NCBI GenBank assembly: GCA_027475525.1
Contig: JAMWFC010000133.1
Location: forward strand, 124,001 to 188,000
From: Macrolepiota albuminosa
Lineage: Eukaryota; Basidiomycota; Agaricomycetes; Agaricales; Agaricaceae
Length of the DNA: 64,000 nt
Direction of reading: 5' to 3'
The notes below the pieces were generated by a model. That model did no database searches, was not told the origin of the DNA, and saw nothing but the letters and a program-made list of their open reading frames with translations. A program made the position numbers and the translations under genes. Shown in pieces: positions 55,744 through 64,000 of this stretch; positions within the stretch are counted from its first letter, which is position 1; each line of letters starts with the position of its first letter.

Positions 55744-56360
55744 TGTCACAGCCCCTCCCACCCAGAACCACCCTGGGACATCCTTGGAGCTCCATCTGGG
55801 ACGCCTCCGCCAACCCCATGACACAGCTCCCACCATCAGAACCACCCCCACTGCCATCACGCACATCAAGCCACACATCAAGCCCTGCCATCACGCCACA
55901 CTCCCTGACAGCCCTGCTGCACAAACCCACCAGCACATGCCAATCACCGGATCACATCAGCTACTCTGGCCATCATGCATTATGCATCAGGACACCCTTC
56001 CATGCCAATTGATCGCATACCCTGCATGTGCAATCCCCAGCACACAGTTTCCCCTCCTTCTGCCGCCACCAATTAACTCCTGGAACTGCCTCAGACATCC
56101 TGGAACCCCTCAGGAACCTGGAGCAGCCCCCACCAGTATTTAAGAGTAGCTACCCGCTTGTCGTACTTGAGTCTTGATATTATATTTGATTGCTTGTGTG
56201 CCCTTGGATTGACTGGTACGCACTGACTAGTACGCTTGGCTGGCATGCTTTGACTGGCACACTCAACTTGTTTGCATGCTCTTAAAATTAGTATGCACTT
56301 CGCAACTTAAACTTTACTAACTGGGTCTCGTCCTAGAACCTCTGGTTCTTGACTCAACTC
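55744..56360 (+). repeat. possible gypsy LTR remnant
   Basis: Starts TGTCACAGCCCCTCCC, has CAGTATTTAAGAGTAGC at about 56130 as a possible TATA, and is cut by copia-2. Its first 400 bp are C-rich and open in several frames without domains. No second copy is available to confirm an LTR. Confidence 0.3.
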
Positions 56361-56704
56361 TGTTGAAGGATCAAACCTATACGACACGGTTATCCATAAG
56401 TCCTCAGTCTCTGGTTAATTGACTCTATTAAGTCCATACCTATACGACACGGTTATCTGTAAGTCTGTACATATTGGTAAGTAGTTGCTCGGTCGTATGG
56501 TATGTATCTCGACTCACCCTCAGTCTCTGGTTAATTGACTGAGGGTGTCTGTATCATAGTGTACTATATAAATATGTTTTCTGTCCATTGTCTGAGAACA
56601 AAGAGGGGCCAAGCCCGAGTGTGGCCCTGAGTCCTTTGTACTTTCACCGGCCTGTGCACTTTTGTGGCCCATGCTCACGGTGATCCCAATCCCGGATCAC
56701 AACA
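56361..56704 (-). repeat. copia-2 LTR, complete (3' LTR relative to the element)
   Basis: 344 bp, TGTTGAAGG...ATCACAACA. It includes a 63-bp spaced internal repeat of ACCTATACGACACGGTTATC. Confidence 0.88.
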
Positions 56705-56739
56705 CTCCTCCTCACCGTGAGCATTGGTCATACTCCTCC

Positions 56740-57867
56740 TCACGCGGAATCCGTTATTCTGAGGATACTTCGTAGCTTCGAGAATTGTGGGGTGTGTAGT
56801 GCCTTGGTAAATATGTCGGCGACGTTGTCCTTGGTATTGATGTATTGGATGGTAATTTCCTTTGAGGCGATGCGTTCATGTAAGAAGTGATACTTTATGT
56901 CTACATGTTTGACACGTTGATGTAACATCGGGTCTTCAGATAGGTTTATTGCCGAGTTGTTGTCGCAAAGTAACGTTGTAGGGCCTGTCGGAGAGTATCC
57001 AATCGCTGTCATCAGAGCCCGTAGCCATATGCATTCCTGGGTGGCCTCAAAGGTGGCCATATACTCTGCCTCACAGGACGAGGCTGCGACTGTTCGTTGT
57101 TTCCGTGTGGACCATGATATAGTGCCTGATCCCAGCGTCCATGCATAACCACCTACACTTCTCCTTGTGTCCAGACAGTTTGCCCAGTCAGAGTCGGTGA
57201 AGCTCAACAGTGTTACAGGTTGTTTTCCTCCAAGAGATAGTCCGAGCGTCCGTGTACCCTTCAGATATCGGAGAGTCCGGATGGCAGCATTCCAGTGAGT
57301 CTGAGTATAGCAGTCTAGGTACTGCGAAAGTTGTTGTATGGCGTATTGGATGTCCGGGCGCGTCGATACTGCAAGCCATAGTAAGCCTCCGACTAGGCGG
57401 CGATAAGGGATCCGTGCAATCTTTTCTCGTTCTTCTGGGGTCAACTTCGATAGGTCGGCACGGCGTAGCTTAGTACCAGGGTCCATGGGTGTGGATAGAG
57501 GCGTTGCATCCGATTGGCCAAACTGTTGGACCAATCTATCAATCAGTGTCGATTGAGATAGGTGTACCTTGCATGTATCTCGATCCCAATTCACAGCAAT
57601 GCCCAGAATATGTTTTGGTGTTCCTAAGTCCGCTATCGTCCACACTCCAGCCATGTCTTTCTTGAACCCCTCGTTTGCGGCTTTCGTGCTAGCAATGGCA
57701 AGGAAGTCGTCCACATGAACTCCTACAATTACCACACCCACTCCAGTCTTCCTGTAATATACGCACGCTTCGCAATCCAATCTGGTAAATCCCCACCTCT
57801 TCATATGTCCATCCAGGGTCTTATTCCAGATCCTGCCTGCCTGCTTCATACCATATAGTCCTTTCAC
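56740..57867 (-). CDS. copia-2 RT C-terminal half and RNase H
   Basis: About 375 codons without a stop. RT palm motifs KGLYGMKQAGRIWNK and VGVHVDDFLAIA are present, with both catalytic aspartates kept. The connection RRLVGGLLWLAVSTRPDIQY follows. RNase H then reads SFTDSDWANCLDTRRSVGGY, SSCEAEYMATFEA, LLCDNNSAINLSED and HVDIKYHFLHERI. It ends at TGA 56740 just before the purine tract. It is cut from the N-terminal RT half by one TAA near 57892. Confidence 0.88.
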   Translation of the reverse strand: MKGLYGMKQAGRIWNKTLDGHMKRWGFTRLDCEACVYYRKTGVGVVIVGVHVDDFLAIASTKAANEGFKKDMAGVWTIADLGTPKHILGIAVNWDRDTCKVHLSQSTLIDRLVQQFGQSDATPLSTPMDPGTKLRRADLSKLTPEEREKIARIPYRRLVGGLLWLAVSTRPDIQYAIQQLSQYLDCYTQTHWNAAIRTLRYLKGTRTLGLSLGGKQPVTLLSFTDSDWANCLDTRRSVGGYAWTLGSGTISWSTRKQRTVAASSCEAEYMATFEATQECIWLRALMTAIGYSPTGPTTLLCDNNSAINLSEDPMLHQRVKHVDIKYHFLHERIASKEITIQYINTKDNVADIFTKALHTPQFSKLRSILRITDSA

Positions 57868-57894
57868 CAGCTGACATACCCAACTTTCCTTTCC

Positions 57895-58491
57895 TTACTC
57901 TTCAAACCCCTTCGGCTGCTCCATATACACAGTCTCCTCCTCAGGTAGAATGCCATTCAAGAATGCAGTTTTCACATCGATCTGGTTTGCGTCCCAACCT
58001 AGTGATGCAGCCAGATGTAGAAGGATCCTCCAAGATTCTGCACGTGCTGTAGGTGAGGTAGTTCGTGTGTAATCCCTGCCATATACCTGGTTAAAACCTT
58101 GAACGACGTGACGCATCTTGAACCTTGTGATTTTGCCGCTCTCATCGCGTTTGATTGCAAATACTGGGCACCCCTTGAGTATTCGATGCCCATGAGGTAC
58201 TTCTTCACGTGGTACAAGTTTCCACACTCCCATTTCCTTTAGGGAGTCCAGCTCCTCACGGTATGACTGTTCCCACCTGGGCCCGTCTGAGGAGTTCTTG
58301 GCTTCCTCCCATGTTCTTGGAGTCTCAAAGTCGGATTCAGGGTCTAGGTATTGTTGGTCCTCGATCGTGTTTAGTACTGACAGGACTCGATCAAGATCGT
58401 GGGGTGGATCATCAATTACATCACCTTCTTCAGCTCTCCCTCGGCATTCAGCCCTATTTGCCTTTACCCGCTCTGCTGCTTCTTTTGACTC
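57895..58491 (-). pseudogene. copia-2 RT N-terminal half
   Basis: Continues from the integrase tail after a TGA near 58492 (DDPPHDLDRVLSVL, then WEQSYREELDSLKEMGVWKLV). It runs into the RT fingers GCPVFAIKRDESGKI and RHVVQGFNQVYGRDY, and the first palm motif WDANQIDVKTAFLNG with its aspartate. It ends GFEE then TAA, after which RT continues in the next frame entry. Confidence 0.85.
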
Positions 58492-58923
58492 TCAGACAGC
58501 TCTCTCTGTACGTGTTTCTGCCTGATTATCGCCACTTACTTTAGCTGTCAGGATTATCGTCCTTGCCGATCTTCGGATTTGGGGTGCTGGAACTGAGTTG
58601 TCTGCAAGGGGATTATCTAATTGCTGGTCTGTTGGTGGGCATTGGTCGAGGGTACCAGGTATGTTCAAGGTTTCGTCATTGTCGTCAGTGATTTGTTTGG
58701 CAGGTTTGGTCAGTGCATTTATCGCAATGGAGGTCATGGTCTCTGTGCTGGGGGTGAGGCTGTTGGTGTGTGACGGTAGTGTTTGATCATATGTGGGGGC
58801 CGGGGCAGCTGATTCGTCATCATGACTTTCTATGAAACGAACATGGTAAGAGCTGTATACTTTCTTTGTGGAACGGTCATAACAACGGTAGGCTTTGGAG
58901 TTAGGGTCGTAGCCAATAAGCAC
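58492..58923 (-). pseudogene. copia-2 integrase C-terminal region and linker
   Basis: Starts MLIGYDPNSKAYRCYDRSTKKVYSSYHVRF, the conserved block at the end of copia integrases. A D/N/P-rich linker toward RT follows. The piece between this and the integrase core (58924-59055) is frame-disrupted but keeps recognisable residues. Confidence 0.8.
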
Positions 58924-59055
58924 ACATTCGATAGATTGTTCGAATATCTTGGGATTGTGTCTATTCAGTATCAGTACGAATACTCGACATCTGATCTCTC
59001 GAATGTAGGAGTAGTTTGGTTTCCTTTGGAACCATAGTTCATCTGGAGTGACGTT

Positions 59056-59652
59056 TCATACTGCTGAGGTTTTTGTTTTCCCATGAAGGTGAGCCGCTGT
59101 CAAGTAAAATTTGTCCCACAAGAAGGGAGGACAGTTAGCCACCAATCGCATCGTCCTTGCCTTTCCCATCAGTGTTCGATGCATGTGTTCTACTCTCCCC
59201 ATATGGGCTGAAGTATATGGCGCGCCGACCTCTAATATGATCCCTTGCTTCTTGTACCATTCCTTGTGGTCATCCCCATTGAGTTCTCCATCACGGCCAG
59301 TCCATAGAACTGTGAGGCGCTCTCCAGTTTCATTTTGTTGTGCGAGAATCCAATCTTTGAGTGCGTTGAATCCTTCGCTCTTTGTCTTTAAAGGGATTGA
59401 CCAAGGTTTATTTGTATAGTCATCAACGACATTCATGATATAACTGTTACCAGTTCTGGACGTTACTGCTGCTGGCCCCAACAAGTCCACCCACACTTTC
59501 TCCAGCCTTCTGGTAGCTCTATGCCCCATTCCTTCCTCCCTCTCCTTTGGTACCGGTGTCTTGGATTGCTTCCCAAGAATACAATGGTCACACTTTGGAG
59601 GTTTGAAAGGAAAGGATGAGGGCATACCTTCGATCATGCCTGCACGTGCCAT
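59056..59652 (-). pseudogene. copia-2 integrase core
   Basis: The zinc-binding CDHCILGKQ is followed by the core with VWVDLLGP (first aspartate). TVLWTGRDGELNGDDHKEWY corresponds to the usual DNGGEF block but is altered to RDGEL. The glutamate block reads MGRVEHMHRTLMG instead of NGRVER. It lies directly downstream of the GAG-pre-integrase motif in the preceding frame, separated by a TGA (WHL-stop-LGHAN). It is probably degraded. Confidence 0.83.
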
Positions 59653-59685
59653 TTGTGCAATGGATTGATAGTTTGCATGCCCAAG

Positions 59686-61353
59686 TCAAAGGTGCCACGT
59701 TTTCATGTTGGGAGTGGCATGAATGGCCAGAGCCTGAGGTCTGAGAAGATCTAGTGCATAAAGACCACGCTTTGGTATGAGTGTGCCCGTAGCTAAGATT
59801 TTTCCATCTTTTCTTTTGCTCAGGGTAGCTCTAGTGTCATCAAATGTGGTCACAATCCCAACTTGCTGCGCAAGTTTGCTTACGGACAGGAGGCGCACTG
59901 TTGAGCCAGGCACATGAAGAACGTTATCCAGTTCCATGTGTGTATGTTCATCGATGTGGAGTCGGATAGTGCCAACACCGGTAGCTACAATGCAAGAGCC
60001 GCCTACACCCCAAATGGGTTTGTCATGGATAGGTTTGAGAGTGACAAAGTCGGAGGCGTCTGGGGAGATGTGAATAGTAGCTCCCGAGTCCAGGAAGAAT
60101 GAATCTGTGCAGGTCTCGTAGGATAAGGTGAGTTTAGGACAGGGATCGCAGTTGGAGTTCTTATCCCCATCGATGCCAATCCTCTCCTCCTCAAGCGCGA
60201 TCCATGCGTCAATCTCGAGGTCCTCGATGCTAGCTAGTGTGCCCGTGGAGGGAGTCGTGTCTGATGCTAATCCAGCGAATTCTTGTTTCACTGGAGAGCC
60301 AGTTGCTGCCCCTTTCGTAGCGAGATATGCCGCTATAGTCTCAGAATCACCCTCCAGAGTAAAGGCGCTGCCGCCAGCAGGTGTGAACGTGATTTTTGTG
60401 GTCTTCTTCCCTTTTTCTTTCTTTATGCTGTCATAGTGTGCTAACCGTGCCTTTTTCGACTCTTCTGCAGTCTTACCAGCCATACCGCCTCCTTCAAGGA
60501 TGCACCAGGGAGCGGTATGTCCAGTATAGACATGTACAGGGCGCTTCCGGGCTTTGCACGCCGAGCAGGTGAGGTTGCTGCCCTGATAGGGTTTGGCAAG
60601 AAGTGTGGTTGGTTCCGAGTCCCTGAGAGTAGACCTATCCGCCTCCAGCAGAGTCTGTTCCCCTTCCAAGAACTGCCTGATCTTGGTTGGTCCATACTTG
60701 GTCGCATCCCCAGCCTGTCCTAAATTGCGAGAGATGATTGATCGAAGGTGAGAAAAGGACTTATCCGATAGGGCTGATAGGATGGCAATAGACTTCAGGA
60801 GGTCCTTTGTCACATCTCCGGCATCAAATGCACGGTCAATCTTGTCAAAGATCATGTCGACAGTCTTGTTGAGGGGTTCGGATGAAGAGCACTTCATGGT
60901 GAGCGCTTCCTGCAGGAGACGAACCTGTTTGACAGGTGCAGCGCCACCGTGGCGTTCCTTTAGGTACGTCCAAAGAGTGACGGGATCCTCTTCGTCCGCA
61001 CAGAGTTTCTGTTCAGAAGCAGATATCGCACGCTTCAAGAATGAACTCGCAAGGCGTCTATTCGAGGCCCATGCACGGCCAGCGCGTGGCTCATATGTCT
61101 CGTGGGGGCAAGGGGGTGGATCAAATACATAATCCCAGAGCTGAACCATAGTAAGTTCCAGCTTCATTGTGTATGCCCAATCCGTGTATTTGCCGTCATC
61201 TTTGTCCAAGATGTGGCCTGCCCATGATGACGTTATTTTCCCAACAGGCATCACGGTCGGGTTGGCCGAATTATCGACCAGCTTCATTTCCGCAATCCGA
61301 GTCGCAGTTAGTGGTGGGGAGGACGGTTCAGAGTTCTCGCTCGATGGTGGCAT
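59686..61353 (-). CDS. copia-2 Gag and aspartic protease
   Basis: About 555 codons from MPPSSENSEPSS. The gag core includes WAYTMKLELTMVQLW, FLKRAISASEQKL and TLWTYLKERHGG. A zinc-finger-like CSACKARKRP...HTAPWC follows near residue 265. The protease motif FFLDSGATIHIS lies near residue 415. It ends MKTWHL at a TGA where the family has the HRRLGH motif, so gag and protease are separated from integrase by a single stop. It forms the particle and matures the polyprotein. Confidence 0.87.
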   Translation of the reverse strand: MPPSSENSEPSSPPLTATRIAEMKLVDNSANPTVMPVGKITSSWAGHILDKDDGKYTDWAYTMKLELTMVQLWDYVFDPPPCPHETYEPRAGRAWASNRRLASSFLKRAISASEQKLCADEEDPVTLWTYLKERHGGAAPVKQVRLLQEALTMKCSSSEPLNKTVDMIFDKIDRAFDAGDVTKDLLKSIAILSALSDKSFSHLRSIISRNLGQAGDATKYGPTKIRQFLEGEQTLLEADRSTLRDSEPTTLLAKPYQGSNLTCSACKARKRPVHVYTGHTAPWCILEGGGMAGKTAEESKKARLAHYDSIKKEKGKKTTKITFTPAGGSAFTLEGDSETIAAYLATKGAATGSPVKQEFAGLASDTTPSTGTLASIEDLEIDAWIALEEERIGIDGDKNSNCDPCPKLTLSYETCTDSFFLDSGATIHISPDASDFVTLKPIHDKPIWGVGGSCIVATGVGTIRLHIDEHTHMELDNVLHVPGSTVRLLSVSKLAQQVGIVTTFDDTRATLSKRKDGKILATGTLIPKRGLYALDLLRPQALAIHATPNMKTWHL

Positions 61354-61538
61354 GGCAGGAGTTTACAGGAGGAAGGTGGAGAACAAGAAATATCCCAGGT
61401 ACGCGTGTATCCACGTCGATCAGGGGCAAAGACAATCAGATACTCAATCCAGCAAAGACAAGGTGAGCGATAGTAGCTTGCAGAGATCAAGTACAGGTTT
61501 GAATTCTTCAGAAGTCAAAGCAACAACAGCCCATAACC

Positions 61539-61853
61539 TGTTGAAGGATCAAACCTATATGACACGGTTATCCGTAAGTCCTCAGTCTCTGGTTAATTGA
61601 CTCTATTAAGTCCATACCTATACAACACGGTTATCCGTAAGTCTGTACGTATTGGTAAGTAGTTGCTCGGTCGTATGGTATGTATCTCGACTCACCCTCA
61701 GTCTCTGGTTAATTGACTGAGGGTGTCTGTATCATAGTGTACTATATAAATATGTTTTCTGTCCATTGTCTGAGAACAAAGAGGGGCCAAGCCCGAGTGT
61801 GGCCCTGAGTCCTTTGTACTTTCACCGGCCTGTGCACTTTTGTGGCCCATGCT
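61539..61853 (-). repeat. copia-2 LTR, truncated (5' LTR relative to the element)
   Basis: Matches 56361-56675, then diverges. The terminal 29 bp or so, including the ACA end, are missing, replaced by TGTAGTACTTGG. Confidence 0.85.
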
Positions 61854-62280
61854 GTAGTACTTGGTTGCAAGTAGTACTGATAGTTCTGGGGCTTTCTTGA
61901 AGTCTTAGAAAGTGACCTCTAATCCACACTGGTGCTTGATGATAAAAACTTGATGTATTGGGTGCTTCACAGAATATCAAATATCCTGATAGGCAGAAGA
62001 AGGTTCTCAATAAACTCCAGCCTAAGTAGTTCACTCCCTGGGAACCACCGAGCCTTTGTCTACCAATAGACTTCCAATAAGAGGTGTTCAATAAACTCTA
62101 GCCTAGGTGATTCACTTCCTGGGAACCACTGAGCCTTTGCCTATCAAATGCCTGGTTATTCTCTACTCTACTTGGACTATTTATACTAATTTTCCAGTGC
62201 ACAGACCACCAGATCACATGACTTTTTGCTCTTGACCTCCCAGCATTCCTGACCTAATTTGTTGTTCCATTTTCCATTTT
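61854..62280. repeat. unclassified repeat, possibly LTR-like
   Basis: Contains an imperfect 81-bp spaced direct repeat (CAATAAACTCCAGCC and its TAG variant, near 62008 and 62089) whose copies differ mainly by C/T and G/A. A TATTTATACTAA motif lies near 62180. No gene is seen. Confidence 0.4.
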
Positions 62281-62284
62281 GGTG

Positions 62285-62499
62285 ATGCATGTTTCAGTGC
62301 CACCATTTCATTCATCTCTTCCTTCCTCCATTCAATGCATGTTTCAGTGCCACCATTCCATTCATCTCTTCCTTCCTCCATTCAATGCATGTTTCAGTGC
62401 CACCATTCCATTCATCTCTTCCAGTGCCACCATTCCATTCATCTCTTCCTTCCTCCATTCAATGCATGTTTCAGTGCCACCATTCCATTCATCTCTTCT
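62285..62499 (+). repeat. 50-bp minisatellite with a 77-bp phase jump
   Basis: Units of 50 bp (ATGCATGTTTCAGTGCCACC...) start at 62285, 62335 and 62385. The next start is at 62462, 77 bases on, because 62346-62422 is repeated as 62423-62499. The 27-base phase break is what a 77-base join error would leave in a 50-base repeat. Confidence 0.8.
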
Positions 62500-63054
62500 G
62501 ACATCCCTCCATGCTTCTTTTCCTTTCCCCTTTCAGTCATGTCAAATCGGGCATTGTCAGATCTGATCTTGATCTAGATCATCACAAATTGATCCCATTT
62601 CGTCACTTCTGCCAGCTCCCATGCTTCCCCTCCCCATTACAGTGGTTGGACTATTGTTGAGTGGATAGCTTGAGCTGGTCCCTGCCCTTTGTTCTGTACT
62701 GTCTGTGTATTTATTGGGGTGTTTTTGGAGATATAATTTGTTGAGACTGCTACCAGGAGGCTTACAGTTTTCAGCCTTATGATTAAATGTTTATTTTGAC
62801 TTCTGGTGCATGTTGTGTCCCTGACTGCTGGTACAGCATCGTATCATCTCCCCCCCACCAAATAAAGACTGTCCTCAGTCATTCACAGTTCCAGATTAAA
62901 GCAAGTCCCATTTCTTTGCCATCATATCAAAATTTTGTCTGGACCTCCTGTAAGGTTTGTAGGTTTCTTTTGCATGTTTTGCTGTCCTCCCTGTTGTTTC
63001 AAAGACCACTTAAACCCCTTCTATGGTCCCCTACATCCCTAGTTCACCATCTTC
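62500..63054. other. unassigned sequence
   Basis: T-rich sequence with no supported gene. A frame from 62787 lacks any domain or codon pattern that persuades me. Confidence 0.5.
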
Positions 63055-63391
63055 CATGGCTCCTACTACTGGTCCCAAAAGGCCTCTGGTTTCTGACCCA
63101 TATTCTCTCCTTGAAGGTGCCATCCATCCGTGACAAGGATCAACAGATCAAGTCCCTCAAGCCCATTGCTGCTTTCTCTTCAGCCCACACCCGAGGCGGC
63201 ACTTGAAGCCAAGAGGCCTCAAGTTCAACCCTCTGTTGGTGCGTTTTTCTCTCCCTATTACATAATTCCACTTTTAACTTTTTCCACACAGCTTCTTATC
63301 AACCCGATAGCTCCTGTGTGCAGGCTCTTCCCAGCCAGCCGTCAAAAGCCCGGACGTTGAAATCCCTGGGCTGGATTCCAAAGTTGACTTG
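63055..63391 (+). other. possible exons of an unknown gene
   Basis: A possible start MAPTTGPKRPLVSDPYS and a second frame PTPEAALEAKRPQVQPSV share a KRP-type motif. The second ends at a good GTGCGT donor; a TTTCCACACAG acceptor 50 bases on starts SYQPDSSCVQALPSQPSKA, which ends at a GTAAGT donor. The pieces cannot be joined in one frame from the start, so this is only suggestive. Confidence 0.25.
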
Positions 63392-64000
63392 GTAAGTAGT
63401 GCCATTTAGGCTACGTTGTAGCTACACTTGCTTGTAACTACCCCACCACCCCATAAACTTGTTTTCTGCACGCAACTTCACGTATTCTGTGCTTTTGATC
63501 CCGACTTCGACATGAAGTAATAGCCAGCATCATCCAATTCAGTTCGATCATGATCGGCAATCTAGATTTGCCTGATCCGGATGAGCCGAATTACCCCACG
63601 CTTTGTCTCAACTTCTTCCTGTGTTCCGATCACCCGGGGCAGCCAGCTTCTTTTTGCTTCCCCTCTTTCGGACCGTTACTGCTCGCTCCCACTTTTATTC
63701 GATCATGCGGGGTAAACTCTTTGTTTCCCCCCCCGCACTGATGGTCTCTGAGTGTGTTCTTGTCCTTACGTCCCGCCTCTCTGTACTCGTCCCCCAACAC
63801 CACAGACCTTCTGACAAGGGACTCCGTTTCTCAGTACGTGAGACGCCGTCCCTTGGCACCCACCAACTCTTCTCCCAAGCACGCGGAACAACGGAACTCG
63901 ACTCTTCCTTGGGGATACCCGATCCCTTTATTCGGACGCCTCTGAGACATTCCTGCTGTTTCAGAACTATCTTTGCGTATCTCCTATACCCAGCCTTATC
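63392..64000. other. right window edge, nothing supported
   Basis: C/T-rich sequence that could be a promoter or 5' region of a gene beyond the window. No feature is supported. Confidence 0.4.

Larger units (their letters stand above)
56361..61853 (-). mobile_element. Ty1/copia retrotransposon copia-2
   Basis: LTRs (56361-56704 and a shortened one at 61539-61853) flank gag-protease, integrase and RT/RNase H in copia order on the minus strand. Five separated frames cover the polyprotein; breaks are single stops. A purine tract (GGTGAGGAGGAG on the minus strand) precedes the 3' LTR. No target duplication is visible because the right LTR has lost its outer end. Confidence 0.9.

Noticed and set aside
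55604..56143. Proline- and histidine-rich frames on both strands
   Set aside because: C-rich sequence that looks like LTR or spacer; no domain and frames open on both strands.
62787..63206. A 139-codon frame near the right edge
   Set aside because: Starts in T-rich sequence with hydrophobic, repeat-like translation and no domain; only the short pieces after 63055 look weakly exon-like.

Overview
This window comes from a transposon graveyard in a filamentous fungus, most likely an agaricomycete (mushroom-forming) basidiomycete. The evidence is a Kyakuja-Dileera-Zisupton (KDZ) transposase with its N-terminal cysteine cluster, a basidiomycete-type DDE_1 transposase, a hAT transposase, a Ty3/gypsy chromovirus, several Ty1/copia elements, and short GT-AG introns of about 50-90 nt. 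I see no housekeeping gene with confidence, no rRNA, no CRISPR and no bacterial feature.

The assembly needs a warning first. Bases 17866-32036 look like a base-for-base copy of 3595-17765 (14,171 bp, offset 14,271). The copy ends exactly at the last base before a 100-N gap and restarts exactly at the first base after it. This is best read as two contigs that overlap and were never merged. Separately, direct tandem duplications of exactly 77 bp occur at about 17 unrelated places, and the same 77 bp flank the first N gap. They look like untrimmed k-mer overlaps left when contigs were joined. Since 77 is not a multiple of 3, they cause many of the apparent frameshifts.

Layout, reading the duplicated part once. 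(1) 1-4942: a decayed Ty3/gypsy element (gypsy-1) on the minus strand, cut by the window edge. (2) 4943-38002: what I interpret as one large KDZ transposon. Its ends are inverted repeats of about 2.1 kb (4943-7156 and 35915-38002), rich in TCCG motifs, with a 24-bp perfect palindrome and several tRNA-like units, and both ends begin with the same CATCACAAC terminus. Inside, all broken by point mutations, are an uncharacterised minus-strand gene (7902-9922, split by a 253-bp solo LTR), the KDZ transposase (minus, 33013 down to 24492, split by a complete copia element with a 5-bp target duplication), a divergent plus-strand gene (33250 on) and a minus-strand gene for a basic/acidic nuclear-type protein (34853-34188). 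(3) 38124-39182: the 3' end of a third copia element with its LTR. (4) 39514-52930: a hAT transposase split by an 11.3-kb gypsy chromovirus (40314-51651) and by a MITE-like repeat (51840-52482). The chromovirus carries an unusual extra open reading frame of about 1,080 codons between its chromodomain and its 3' LTR. (5) 53121-54719: a gag fragment fused head-on to a DDE_1 transposase fragment. (6) 56361-61853: copia-2 with both LTRs, one truncated. (7) 61854-64000: unclassified repeats, a 50-bp minisatellite and weak hints of exons at the right edge.

Nearly every coding region is a pseudogene. Most premature stops are TGA where the family has arginine (CGA to TGA), and one copia has lost the second aspartate of its RT active site through an apparent G-to-A change. 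Together these point to C-to-T decay, as expected of silenced, methylated repeats.
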